Below are positions 27,009 to 35,407 of a stretch of DNA of 64,000 nt, piece by piece. Position 1 is the stretch's first letter. Each line of letters opens with the position of its first letter. Below the pieces are notes generated by a model. The model did no database searches. It saw only the letters and a list, made by a program, of their open reading frames with translations, and was not told where the DNA came from. Made by a program: the position numbers and the translations under genes. Source of the DNA: Mycolicibacter virginiensis (lineage in GTDB: Bacteria > Actinomycetota > Actinomycetes > Mycobacteriales > Mycobacteriaceae); contig NZ_CP092430.2 of assembly GCF_022374935.2 (NCBI RefSeq), positions 3,782,001-3,846,000 of the forward strand, written 5' to 3'.

Positions 27009-27631
27009 CGGCTGAGGATAGGGGGCGAGATCATCGCAGTGCGGACCGACATACCCAGATCGCGATGCCGAAGCGTGGTGATCCGGCGACCGGGCTGCAC
27101 GGCATCCTTCACCGGCAAGGTGCGCGCGCCGAAGAACGACGCCGTGGCCTCGATATCGTCGACGACGTAGGTGATACCCCACAGCGACGACGGGCCGTCC
27201 GCCGCCGTGTCGGGCGACCCGACGACTTCGAGGATCACCGCACCCAGCCGGAAGAAGATCTGCCGCATCGGCCGGCCGCCGAATTCGGCGTCGCGTACCC
27301 GGCGCGACTGCAGCCCTACGGCAGCCAATGCCTCGACGGTGCGAGACAGGTTGGGCGACAAGAGCACAACGTGGTCGATCGCGATCACACCGTTCGGATG
27401 CGCGGCCGGTTCAGTGGCCGCCGCGGCGGAACGGGAGGTGGGGATACCGTCGAGCGGGCCGTCTTCGGGCAGGCCCCGCAGTGCCCACCCGAGGATGCCG
27501 GTGCCGGCCCCGCCCAGTCGCAGCCGAACCTCACCCACCCGGCAGACGTCGTCGGGGTCCACGCTGAACCCGGCCGACCGCCACGTGTCGGCTGGATCGC
27601 CAAGACGGAGTTCGTCGACGGTGACGGACAT
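27005..27631 (-). CDS. VOC (glyoxalase-like) family protein
   Basis: Protein of about 208 residues with a vicinal-oxygen-chelate fold in its second half. [18 protein letters not shown] and VGLQSRRVR form the first beta-alpha-beta-beta-beta unit, and [18 protein letters not shown] starts the second. Potential metal ligands are the H of DHVV and a later glutamate (ILEVVG). ATG 27631 is spaced 9 bases from GAGAAG; ATG 27640 lies against it. It overlaps rnhA by 4 bases. Enzymatic activity is unknown. Confidence 0.75.
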   Translation of the reverse strand: MSVTVDELRLGDPADTWRSAGFSVDPDDVCRVGEVRLRLGGAGTGILGWALRGLPEDGPLDGIPTSRSAAAATEPAAHPNGVIAIDHVVLLSPNLSRTVEALAAVGLQSRRVRDAEFGGRPMRQIFFRLGAVILEVVGSPDTAADGPSSLWGITYVVDDIEATASFFGARTLPVKDAVQPGRRITTLRHRDLGMSVRTAMISPPILSR

Positions 27632-27644
27632 GCCGCGCATCTTC

Positions 27645-28526
27645 TCAGCCCTGCGTGACGGGCTCAGGTTTCAGATCACGCCACCAGCAGTAGATGAACA
27701 GCAGCATCGACATCACCAGCGCGACGATCACCCACAGCGTGATCGTGACATCGATCCAGGATCCGATCGGCGGAGCGTCGGGCAGCGCGTTTCTCAGTGG
27801 AACCACCGCGAAAAGCATTGCCGCATACCAGGTTGTCATCGGCGGCTGGAATTTACGCCAGCCCAGGAACGTCAGGTTCGCGACGACGACGGCCACTGCG
27901 GCCAGGGCGATCAAGACGCCGACGATCACGGCACCAAAGGCCATGGTGCTCGGCGACCGATGCAGCGTGATTCGGTACGGGCCACCGTCTTCGCGGTCGC
28001 TGACAATCTCGTTCTTCCAACCGGCGATGTGGTCGACGAACGTCACCGACATCCGTTCCGGAATCGAGGCGTCCCCGCGCACGACGTCGACGGTGATCGG
28101 TCCGGTCTGATAGTGATCGAACGGCCACTTCGCCGAATTACCGGAGATGGTCAACGGGACCGGGAATTCGCCGGGCACCATGCCCTTCGTCCAGGTGCGC
28201 TTGGTCGGCGTGACCGCGGAGTGCACCGCGATGCTCAAGTCTTCGGTGAGCCCGTGCCTGACCGGATCGAGCAGTGCCGGACCCGGGCTGATGGTGACCT
28301 TGCCGGTCAGGGTGCCCTTTACGGTCTGGAGATCCTCGATGTCGATGGTGACGGTGGTGCCATCTGCCGACACCAGACCTTCGGTGAGGTGGCGGGGGCA
28401 TCCACACCCCGCCCGCTCATACAGCGCGACGGTCACGAGGTAGGACGCGACGAAGAAGACCGTCATCCCGAGGATCAGCAGCAGCCTGGGCCGGTTGACG
28501 TGAACAGCAGCATCGGCGTTGGACAA
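27645..28526 (-). CDS. DUF4436 membrane protein (Rv3435c-like)
   Basis: Membrane protein of 293 residues: one N-terminal helix (about 14-36), a large extracellular beta-rich domain (about 45-195) and three C-terminal helices (about 198-222, 232-250 and 260-285). Position before glmS and topology match Rv3435c of M. tuberculosis. TTG 28526 was chosen because AGGGAGAA lies just upstream and the length agrees with the homologue (284); ATG 28574 would add 16 residues. Function unknown. Confidence 0.8.
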   Translation of the reverse strand: MSNADAAVHVNRPRLLLILGMTVFFVASYLVTVALYERAGCGCPRHLTEGLVSADGTTVTIDIEDLQTVKGTLTGKVTISPGPALLDPVRHGLTEDLSIAVHSAVTPTKRTWTKGMVPGEFPVPLTISGNSAKWPFDHYQTGPITVDVVRGDASIPERMSVTFVDHIAGWKNEIVSDREDGGPYRITLHRSPSTMAFGAVIVGVLIALAAVAVVVANLTFLGWRKFQPPMTTWYAAMLFAVVPLRNALPDAPPIGSWIDVTITLWVIVALVMSMLLFIYCWWRDLKPEPVTQG

Positions 28527-28678
28527 GCCTGTTCTCCCTGATGTCAGCTTGGTGGTCGACAACGACGGCTGCATCGTCTCATCGTGGCAGCGACTACCGC
28601 CGAGTTTTCGGCGGACGAGCGGCACACAAATCGAGCTGCTGCAACCAGATTCCGGCTCTGCCGCGAATCTGTGGTGCG

Positions 28679-29236
28679 TTAGAAGACTTCGCTGTGCGGC
28701 GCCGAGATGACGAACCCGTGCGTCACCGCCGGGCCGCCACTCTTGCCGCCGTTCTCACGCCCGGCCTTGAGCACACAGGCCACCTCGGTACCCATCGGAG
28801 CGCCACAGACCAGCGACTCGGTGGGTGAGAAATCCCAGAACACGATCTTGTGCCCGGGCGCCAACATGATCGACGGAACCTTCGCCGGATCTCCGAGGAG
28901 CCCGGCGGGCGCCATCGGCATGAACTGCGCCGGGCCGCTGCCGTCGGCGTAGACGGTGCCAAGACTCACGCTGCGGGTTCCCGCTGGGGCGCCAACGAGA
29001 TTCCCGGCACAGGCCACACTGTGCGTCACCTTCCCGCGGCTCTTGCGGCAGGCCAGACCCGACGGGGTGGTAAACGCCAGATCTGGGATTCCGGTGAGGT
29101 CGGCAACCGAGCCCGGCAGCGGCCCACTGTCGTCGAAGAGTGGATCGAGATCGGGAACCTCGTTTGCCGCACCGGCATTGGGTACCGGAATAAGGACCGC
29201 CATTGCGGCACACGCCACCGCCAACAATTCTCGCAC
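28679..29236 (-). CDS. Secreted protein of unknown function, paralogue B
   Basis: Exported protein of 185 residues with a signal peptide cleaved near NAGAA (residue 23). It has the same motif order as the protein at 25446-25997: DDSGPLPGSVADL, four cysteines, GHKIVFWDFSP, then THGFVISAPHSEVF at the end. GTG 29236 follows GGGAG. It lies 12 bases after the glmS stop, so it is likely the distal gene of the glmS transcript. No characterised family recognised. Confidence 0.75.
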   Translation of the reverse strand: MRELLAVACAAMAVLIPVPNAGAANEVPDLDPLFDDSGPLPGSVADLTGIPDLAFTTPSGLACRKSRGKVTHSVACAGNLVGAPAGTRSVSLGTVYADGSGPAQFMPMAPAGLLGDPAKVPSIMLAPGHKIVFWDFSPTESLVCGAPMGTEVACVLKAGRENGGKSGGPAVTHGFVISAPHSEVF

Positions 29237-29248
29237 TGAAAACTCCCG

Positions 29249-31117
29249 CTACTCGACGGTGACCGACTTGGCCAGGTTGCGCGGCTTGTCCACGTCGTAG
29301 CCGCGAGCCTGCGCCACCCCGGCAGCGAACACCTGCAGCGGGATGGTCGACAACAGCGGTTGGTACAGGGTTGATACCGCAGGGATTTCGATCAGGTGGT
29401 CGGCGTAGGGGCGCACCGTCTCATCGCCCTCCTCGGCGATCACGATGGTGACGGCCCCGCGGGCCTGGATCTCTCGAATGTTGGAGAGCAGCTTGGAGTG
29501 CAACATCGCGGCGTTCTTGGGCGACGGCATCACGACGATCACCGGAAGGTCGTCCTCGATCAATGCGATCGGGCCATGCTTGAGTTCACCGGCGGCAAAG
29601 CCTTCGGCGTGCATGTAGGCCAGTTCCTTGAGCTTGAGCGCACCCTCCAGCGCCACCGGGTAGCCGACGTGGCGCCCCAGGAAGAGCACCGCACTCGACG
29701 AGGCGAACTGCCGCGCCAACTCCGCGACGGAGTCGATGCCTGCCAGCACATGCGACACCAGTTCGGGCATCGCCTCCAGTTGCCGGTACTCGTGCTCCAC
29801 CTCGTCGGGGTACTTGGTGCCCCGGGCCTGCGCCAGCGCCAGACCGACCAGGTAGTTCGCGGTGATCTGCGCCAGGAACGTCTTCGTGGACGCGACACCG
29901 ATCTCCGGCCCGGCCCGGGTGTAGAGCACCGCGTCGCACTCCCGCGGAATCTGTGAACCGTTGGTGTTGCAGACCGCGAGCACCTTGGCCTTCTGCTCCT
30001 TGGCGTGCCGGACGGCCTCCAGGGTGTCGGCGGTCTCGCCGGACTGGCTGATCGCCACCACCAGGGTGCTGCGGTCCAACACCGGGTCGCGATAACGGAA
30101 CTCACTGGCCAGTTCGACTTCCACCGGCAGCCGCGTCCAGTGCTCGATCGCGTACTTGGCCAAGAGACCGGAGTGATACGCGGTCCCGCAGGCCACCACG
30201 AACACTTTGTCGATCTCGCGCAGCTCCTGGTCGCTCAGGCGCTGCTCGTCGAGGACGATCCGGCCGTCCTCGAAGTGCCCGAGCAAAGTCTCGGCAACCG
30301 CGGTGGGCTGCTCGGCGATCTCTTTGAGCATGAAGTATTCGTAGCCGCCCTTTTCGGCGGCAGAAAGATCCCAGTCGATGTGAAAGTGACGAGCGGCGGC
30401 AGTGTCGTCGTTGCCGTGGAAGTCCGAGATGCGGTAGCCGTCGGCGGTGATGACCACCGCCTGGTCCTGGCCCAGCTCAACAGCTTCGCGTGTGAACGGG
30501 ATGAACGCCGCCACATCCGAACCCAGGAACATCTCGCCGTCGCCGATACCGACCACCAGCGGCGTGGACCGACGCGCCGCCACGATGGTGCCCGGTTCGT
30601 CGGCGTGGGCGAACACCACAGTGAAGTGGCCCTCCAGCCGACGGAGCACTGCCAGCGCCGAGGCCACGAAGTCCCCGGCGGTGTCGCCCTCGCGGTATTG
30701 GCGGGCCAGCAGATGAACGGTTACCTCACTGTCGGTCTCGCTGGTGAACTCCACCCCGGCGCGTTCCAGCTCGTCGCGCAGAACCGCGAAGTTCTCGATG
30801 ATGCCGTTGTGCACCACCGCGAACTTGCCGGCGGCGTCGCAGTGCGGGTGGGCGTTGTGGTCGGTGGGACGGCCATGGGTGGCCCAGCGGGTGTGACCCA
30901 GCCCGGTACCTCCGGCCAGCAGGGCCGGATCAGTGGCGGCCAGTTCGGCTTCTAGGTTGGCCAGCCGGCCGGCACGGCGCCGAACGGTCAGCTGCCCGAT
31001 CCCGTCGACGACGGCGATCCCGGCGGAGTCATAGCCGCGGTATTCCATGCGACGCAGGGCCTCGACGACGACGTCGCGAGCAGGGCGTTGCCCGACGTAG
31101 CCGACGATTCCACACAT
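29249..31117 (-). CDS. glmS: Glutamine-fructose-6-phosphate aminotransferase (isomerising)
   Basis: Enzyme of 622 residues that makes glucosamine-6-phosphate for peptidoglycan and mycothiol. The N-terminal Ntn glutaminase domain starts with the nucleophile C2 (MCGIVGYVG) and holds HTRWATHG. Two SIS isomerase domains follow, with CGTAYHSG and SQSGETADT in the first and the AVTIVIAEEGD region in the second, ending in DKPRNLAKSVTVE. No ribozyme or riboswitch is visible upstream. glmM, the next enzyme of the pathway, lies 20 kb away on the same strand. Confidence 0.97.
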   Translation of the reverse strand: MCGIVGYVGQRPARDVVVEALRRMEYRGYDSAGIAVVDGIGQLTVRRRAGRLANLEAELAATDPALLAGGTGLGHTRWATHGRPTDHNAHPHCDAAGKFAVVHNGIIENFAVLRDELERAGVEFTSETDSEVTVHLLARQYREGDTAGDFVASALAVLRRLEGHFTVVFAHADEPGTIVAARRSTPLVVGIGDGEMFLGSDVAAFIPFTREAVELGQDQAVVITADGYRISDFHGNDDTAAARHFHIDWDLSAAEKGGYEYFMLKEIAEQPTAVAETLLGHFEDGRIVLDEQRLSDQELREIDKVFVVACGTAYHSGLLAKYAIEHWTRLPVEVELASEFRYRDPVLDRSTLVVAISQSGETADTLEAVRHAKEQKAKVLAVCNTNGSQIPRECDAVLYTRAGPEIGVASTKTFLAQITANYLVGLALAQARGTKYPDEVEHEYRQLEAMPELVSHVLAGIDSVAELARQFASSSAVLFLGRHVGYPVALEGALKLKELAYMHAEGFAAGELKHGPIALIEDDLPVIVVMPSPKNAAMLHSKLLSNIREIQARGAVTIVIAEEGDETVRPYADHLIEIPAVSTLYQPLLSTIPLQVFAAGVAQARGYDVDKPRNLAKSVTVE

Positions 31118-31230
31118 AGCTGATCAGGGTAGTGCACCGGCAGGGGGCCGCCATAAACCGTGCAGGTCAGCGGCGTCCCGGCCGTGAGCCGTGCAATTAC
31201 GGCTTCAGGCCGACCGCTGCGCGCTGCTCG

Positions 31231-32343
31231 CTACTGCGCGCCACCGAAGAGGTCTGCCAACAGGCCTCCGAAGTCGAAGTCAGTGGCCGCCCCAGGATCC
31301 GGCTCCACCTCGGGAGGAGGCCCGTCGAAGTCCAGGTCGCCGGTCAGCAGCAATGCGAGCACCTGCTCCAGGCCGGCCAACGCGCCGGTCAACCCCACTC
31401 CCTGACCCGGGCCGAATGTCAGGTCCAGGGTGAGTGGGTCGGTGACCGACACGGTGATACCGAGCGCGTTGAGGATCGAGCCGCCCCCGAAGATGGGCGG
31501 GGGAAGTTCTTCCGCGGACAACGCATCGATATTGCCGCCGACTTCTCCCGGGGACAGCAGCCCGCCGAAAGCGAAGCTGAGGCCGGAGATGCCAACGCCC
31601 TCCGGCAGCAGGCCGGCTTCAGTGACCGTCGGGATCAGGAAATCCAGGTTGAGCGTGGCGCCGTTGAGAAGGCCGTTGACCATGTTGGCCGGGATGTTTA
31701 TCAGCTCCTGCAACGCCGCCGTGGTGTCCGGGTTGTCGCCGCCGAGATTGGCGCTGATGGCTTCGACGCTGTTGATGAGCGCCACCAACGGTGACAGGGA
31801 CGGCCCCAGTGCACCGATCAGCAGGCCGGACAGCGGCGAGGCCAGGACCTGGACGATCTCCGGGATCGGGTCGGGAATTGCCGGAATGAGTCCGGGCGCC
31901 AACGCTTCCCCTTGGTTGCTGAGCAGGCCGTAGAGCAAGAAGTTGCCCAGGTAGAAGTCTGGGCTCCCAATCCCGCCGTCGCCCGACGGGAGACTCGTCG
32001 TGAATTCAGCCAGCGGGTTGAGGAAGCCCTTCTGGTCGCCACCAAGGAACGTCAGGGCGGCACCCAACTGCTCGAGGTCCAGGTTGCTCAGATCGGCGTT
32101 GCTGAGCGCATCGCTCAGGGCGCTGTTGGCGTCCTGCAGCGCGGTCTGCAGGTGCTCGAAGTTGACTTCCGCGGTATTGAAGGCGTCAGCCCAAGCTCCC
32201 GTGAAATCGATATCGGCGGTCAGCGCGACGTCATGGACCATCTGAGCCTCGAGCAACGGCGTGGCCACCGGCGTGACAGTGATCATGCCCGCGCCTACCA
32301 CCGCGATGCCGGCGGTGACGAAGGGTCGCAGTGTCGGATTCAT
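31231..32343 (-). CDS. GjpA-type outer-membrane porin-like protein 1 (solitary)
   Basis: Exported protein of 370 residues with a signal-like start (LRPFVTAGIAVVGAGM) that is the hallmark of GjpA-type proteins. Shared internal blocks are [40 protein letters not shown] and FAFGGLLSPG, then GGSILNALG. The C-terminus is short and acidic, ending DFGGLLADLFGGAQ. GjpA was described as an outer-membrane channel of Gordonia, so a porin role is the family expectation, not shown here. ATG 32343 follows GAGGAG. It differs from the other three copies in having no PGRS gene behind it; glmS lies downstream of it on the chromosome map but not in its transcript. Confidence 0.72.
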   Translation of the reverse strand: MNPTLRPFVTAGIAVVGAGMITVTPVATPLLEAQMVHDVALTADIDFTGAWADAFNTAEVNFEHLQTALQDANSALSDALSNADLSNLDLEQLGAALTFLGGDQKGFLNPLAEFTTSLPSGDGGIGSPDFYLGNFLLYGLLSNQGEALAPGLIPAIPDPIPEIVQVLASPLSGLLIGALGPSLSPLVALINSVEAISANLGGDNPDTTAALQELINIPANMVNGLLNGATLNLDFLIPTVTEAGLLPEGVGISGLSFAFGGLLSPGEVGGNIDALSAEELPPPIFGGGSILNALGITVSVTDPLTLDLTFGPGQGVGLTGALAGLEQVLALLLTGDLDFDGPPPEVEPDPGAATDFDFGGLLADLFGGAQ

Positions 32344-32628
32344 TTGAGCAACTCCTCAAGATCCAGTGTCGTGCCTGCGGAAACAACTGAGTGTGAGGAA
32401 GATCATATTTAATAAAAAGCTGTGACACAAGGCTTGGTTTCCAGGTTCACGTCATCTTTGCCGGACATTTCGGCATCCACGCGGTCTTTTCGACCCCGAC
32501 ACTTTCTTGGGCTGCTCCCAGCACGTTGCGGCTAACCCGGCTCGGCAACGACCGGCAGCGGTTATGTTGGGAATCCGCCCGAAGACCCGAGGCGGGGTCG
32601 GCCAGCAAACGACGGTCTAGGTGACGAC
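32344..32628. promoter_or_regulatory. Divergent region between GjpA 1 and fatty-acyl-AMP ligase 1
   Basis: This 285-bp gap is AT-rich near 32400-32425 (TATTTAATAAAAA), a likely GjpA promoter. GGTTCACGTCATC at 32442-32454 contains the TTCACGT half-site seen in the palindrome upstream of GjpA 2. I see no gene in it. Confidence 0.4.
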
Positions 32629-34461
32629 ATGCCACAGGACAGCCCAGCCACCGCGCGCACCCTGGTGGAACTGCTACGTCAGCAGGCCGACCGCTACCGG
32701 GACAAGGTCGCGTTCGTGTTCGCCCCGGATGGCCTGGAGGAACAGAGTCGGCTGACCTACGCCGAGCTCGACCGCAGCGCGCGGGCGATCGCGGCGGGTC
32801 TGCAACAACAGGGAGCGACGGGACGTCGTGTGCTTGTTGTCTGCCGGCCGGGTCTCGACAGTGTCGCGGCCTACTTCGGCTGCCTGTATGCCGGGGCTGT
32901 TGCCGTGCCCGTGCAGGATCGGCTCGGGAGGTTGACGCTGATCGCCCCCGATGCGCGCGCCGGTTTCGCCCTGGCGGACTCCGCCACGCAGGACACGCTC
33001 AGGGCCAGGGTCGACGGTTTGACCAAACGGCCGCTGCGATGGCTGACGCCAGACGACCCCGGCGCAGACCCGGAGAGCTGGAAGCCCCCGGAGATCGGCG
33101 CCGACACCACAGCGATGCTGCAGTACACCTCGGGATCCACCAGGGCGCCCAAAGGTGTCGTCCTGACGCACAGCAACCTACTGGCGAACCTGGTCGCGAT
33201 CCACGAGGCGTGGGGCGGCGACGACCAGAAGGTCGCGGTCTGCTGGCTGCCCCAGCACCACGACATGGGCTTGATCGGCGGCATCCTGCAGAGCGTGTAC
33301 GTCGGCGGCAACACGGTGCTGATGTCACCGGCCGGCTTCATCACCCGCCCGATGCGCTGGCTGGAGGCCATGTCCCGGTACCGCGCCACCATCGCCACCG
33401 CACCGAATTTCGCCTACCAGCTCTGCGTCGAGCGCAGCACCGCCGAGGAGCGCGCGGCGCTCGACCTGTCGCAGTGGTCAACCGCGATGAACGGCGCCGA
33501 GCCGGTACAGGCCAGCACCCTGCGTGCCTTCGCCGAGGCTTTCGCGCCCGCCGGATTCCGGCCGGAGGCGTTCCTTCCGGTGTACGGCCTGGCCGAAGCC
33601 ACCTTGTTGGTCTCGGGCGGATCGGACGCCACCGCACCGGTGATCCGCTGCATCGACCGCAACGCGCTTGGCGAAGGTCAGGTCGTCGAGATCACCGACG
33701 CCGCCGACGATGATCCCGGCGTCGTGGAGCTGGTCGGGTGCGGCCGACCCCGCGGCGGTCAGCAGATCGTGATCGCCGACCCGGAGACTCGCCGGCGCCG
33801 CGACGACGAGCAGGTTGGCGAGATCTGGGTCTCCGGTCCGTGCGTCGCCCACGGCTACCGCGGCAAGCCAGAGGACACCGAGCAGACGTTCGGCGCCTAC
33901 CTGGCCGACTCCGGCGAAGGGCCCTTCCTGCGTACTGGCGATCTGGGATTCCTGCGAGCGGGCGAGGTGTTCATCGCCGGCCGCTGCAAGGACCTGATCA
34001 TTCTCCGCGGCAACAACTACTACCCCAACGACATCGAAAAGACGGTGCAGGGCAGTCATCCCGCGCTGCTGTCCGGTCGCGGTGCGGCCTTCTCGGTGAC
34101 GCCGCAACCGGGCGCCAGCGAACAGCTCGTGGTGGTACAAGAGATCGGATCCTCCGGTGACGCTGCGGCCTTCACCGGCGTGCTGAAGGCGATCAACGCG
34201 GCTATCGCCCGCTACCACGGCGTCGGGGCCCATGCCGTGGTTCTGGTGGAGCCGGGCACCATCCCGACCACCTCCAGCGGCAAGATCCAACGACAGGCCG
34301 CCCGGCAGAAGTTCCTCGACGGAGGGTTCACCGCGGTGGCCCAATGGCGCGCAGCGCCGGGCTCCGGCGGCGGTCCCGCGCAGCCCCAGGCGGCGGCCCA
34401 GACCGCCGCGGCGGCGCAGCGAGCGGTGGCGCTCCAGTACTGGAAGGCACGGCAGGGCTGA
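32629..34461 (+). CDS. Fatty-acyl-AMP ligase 1
   Basis: Adenylate-forming enzyme of 610 residues of the FAAL type, which activates fatty acids as acyl-adenylates. The P-loop YTSGSTRAPKG is near 165-175. FAAL-typical blocks are WLPQHHDMGLIGG, LMSPAGFITRPMRWLEAMSRYRAT and PNFAYQLC, and the A5 motif reads PVYGLAEATL; the A8 motif is RTGDLGF. The C-terminal lysine motif lies in TSSGKIQRQAARQKF. FAALs normally hand the acyl group to a PKS or ACP, but none is nearby. It is followed by a hydrolase-fold gene after 39 bases. The C-terminal end is Ala/Gln-rich, unlike copy 2. Confidence 0.9.
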   Translation: MPQDSPATARTLVELLRQQADRYRDKVAFVFAPDGLEEQSRLTYAELDRSARAIAAGLQQQGATGRRVLVVCRPGLDSVAAYFGCLYAGAVAVPVQDRLGRLTLIAPDARAGFALADSATQDTLRARVDGLTKRPLRWLTPDDPGADPESWKPPEIGADTTAMLQYTSGSTRAPKGVVLTHSNLLANLVAIHEAWGGDDQKVAVCWLPQHHDMGLIGGILQSVYVGGNTVLMSPAGFITRPMRWLEAMSRYRATIATAPNFAYQLCVERSTAEERAALDLSQWSTAMNGAEPVQASTLRAFAEAFAPAGFRPEAFLPVYGLAEATLLVSGGSDATAPVIRCIDRNALGEGQVVEITDAADDDPGVVELVGCGRPRGGQQIVIADPETRRRRDDEQVGEIWVSGPCVAHGYRGKPEDTEQTFGAYLADSGEGPFLRTGDLGFLRAGEVFIAGRCKDLIILRGNNYYPNDIEKTVQGSHPALLSGRGAAFSVTPQPGASEQLVVVQEIGSSGDAAAFTGVLKAINAAIARYHGVGAHAVVLVEPGTIPTTSSGKIQRQAARQKFLDGGFTAVAQWRAAPGSGGGPAQPQAAAQTAAAAQRAVALQYWKARQG

Positions 34462-34500
34462 CGGCTCAACGTCGGCGCCGGCGTGCGTTACGGTCATCAG

Positions 34501-35340
34501 ATGGCCAGCCTCAAGCGCCTTTACGCCACGTTGTCCCGTCCCGGACCGCATCGCGTCCTGCGCGGAGATCTGGCCTATGCCGGGCTGGCCGGGGTGGTGT
34601 ACACCCCGCAGTCCGGGTACCGGCTTCCGGCGGTGGCCTTCGGCCACGACTGGCTGACCGGGGCCGATCGCTACGCCGGGCTGCTGGAACACCTGGCCTC
34701 GTGGGGCATCGTGGCGGCGGCCCCCGACACCGGACGGGGGCTGGCACCGTCGGTGCTGGATCTGGCCGCCGATCTGGGCCGCGCCCTGGAGATCGCCACT
34801 GAGGTCCGGTTGGGACCGGGTCGGATCAGTGTCGATCGAGACCGGCTCGCGGTGGCTGGACACGGGTTCGGCGGTTCTGCCGCGGTGTTCGCCGCGGCCA
34901 CACTATCGGTGAAACCCAAAGCGGTGGCGGCGATTTTCCCGACCGTCACCACTCCGCCCGCCGAGCAGGCGGCGTTGACGCTGGATGTGCCTGGCGTGGT
35001 GTTCAGCAGTCCCGACGACCCCAAAGCACTGCGTTCCAACGCAATAGAGCTGGCTCATGCCTGGCAGCTTTCAACGCTGCGGGTGATCGGCAAGGTATCG
35101 CCGGCCGGGCTGCCGCAGGGGCGCCGGCTGACCGGGTTCTTCGGCTTACCTACCTCGGATCGGCGCACCCAGCGGCGGGTGCGGGCCCTGCTGACCGGAT
35201 ATCTGCTGGCACAACTGGTGGGCGACAAAACGTTCCGAGACTTCGCCAACCCACAGGCGGCGTTGCCTAAGACCGAGGCGCTCGACGCCCTGCCAGAGCC
35301 GGTGAGCCCGGAAGAGAAGTTCGCCGCACTGTTCAAGTAG
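34501..35340 (+). CDS. Alpha/beta-hydrolase-fold protein lacking the nucleophile serine
   Basis: Protein of 279 residues resembling dienelactone hydrolase or PETase-like folds. The nucleophile elbow, normally GHSxG, reads GHGFG at 120-124, so the expected serine is Gly122. The strand before it (RLAVAG) and the helix after it (SAAVFAAA) are well preserved, so this is a substitution in an intact fold. It is probably non-catalytic or uses another residue. It follows FAAL 1 closely on the same strand. ATG 34501 is preferred to GTG 34483 because no ribosome binding site precedes the latter. Confidence 0.75.
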   Translation: MASLKRLYATLSRPGPHRVLRGDLAYAGLAGVVYTPQSGYRLPAVAFGHDWLTGADRYAGLLEHLASWGIVAAAPDTGRGLAPSVLDLAADLGRALEIATEVRLGPGRISVDRDRLAVAGHGFGGSAAVFAAATLSVKPKAVAAIFPTVTTPPAEQAALTLDVPGVVFSSPDDPKALRSNAIELAHAWQLSTLRVIGKVSPAGLPQGRRLTGFFGLPTSDRRTQRRVRALLTGYLLAQLVGDKTFRDFANPQAALPKTEALDALPEPVSPEEKFAALFK

Positions 35341-35349
35341 TTCTACATA

Positions 35350-35393
35350 CGGCAGCGGCCGCCGAGTCCTTTCGGACCCGACGGCCGCTGCCG
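35350..35393. terminator. Bidirectional terminator between hydrolase gene and PGRS 1
   Basis: CGGCAGCGGCCG (35350-35361) pairs perfectly with CGGCCGCTGCCG (35382-35393), and the loop holds a nested GTCC-TTTC-GGAC. It lies between two converging genes. Confidence 0.7.
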
Positions 35394-35407
35394 TTGTGGT
35401 GTGGCGT

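Noticed and set aside
29118..29248. glmS ribozyme or riboswitch
   Set aside because: The ribozyme would lie upstream of the glmS start (near 31118-31230), and no such conserved core is visible there.
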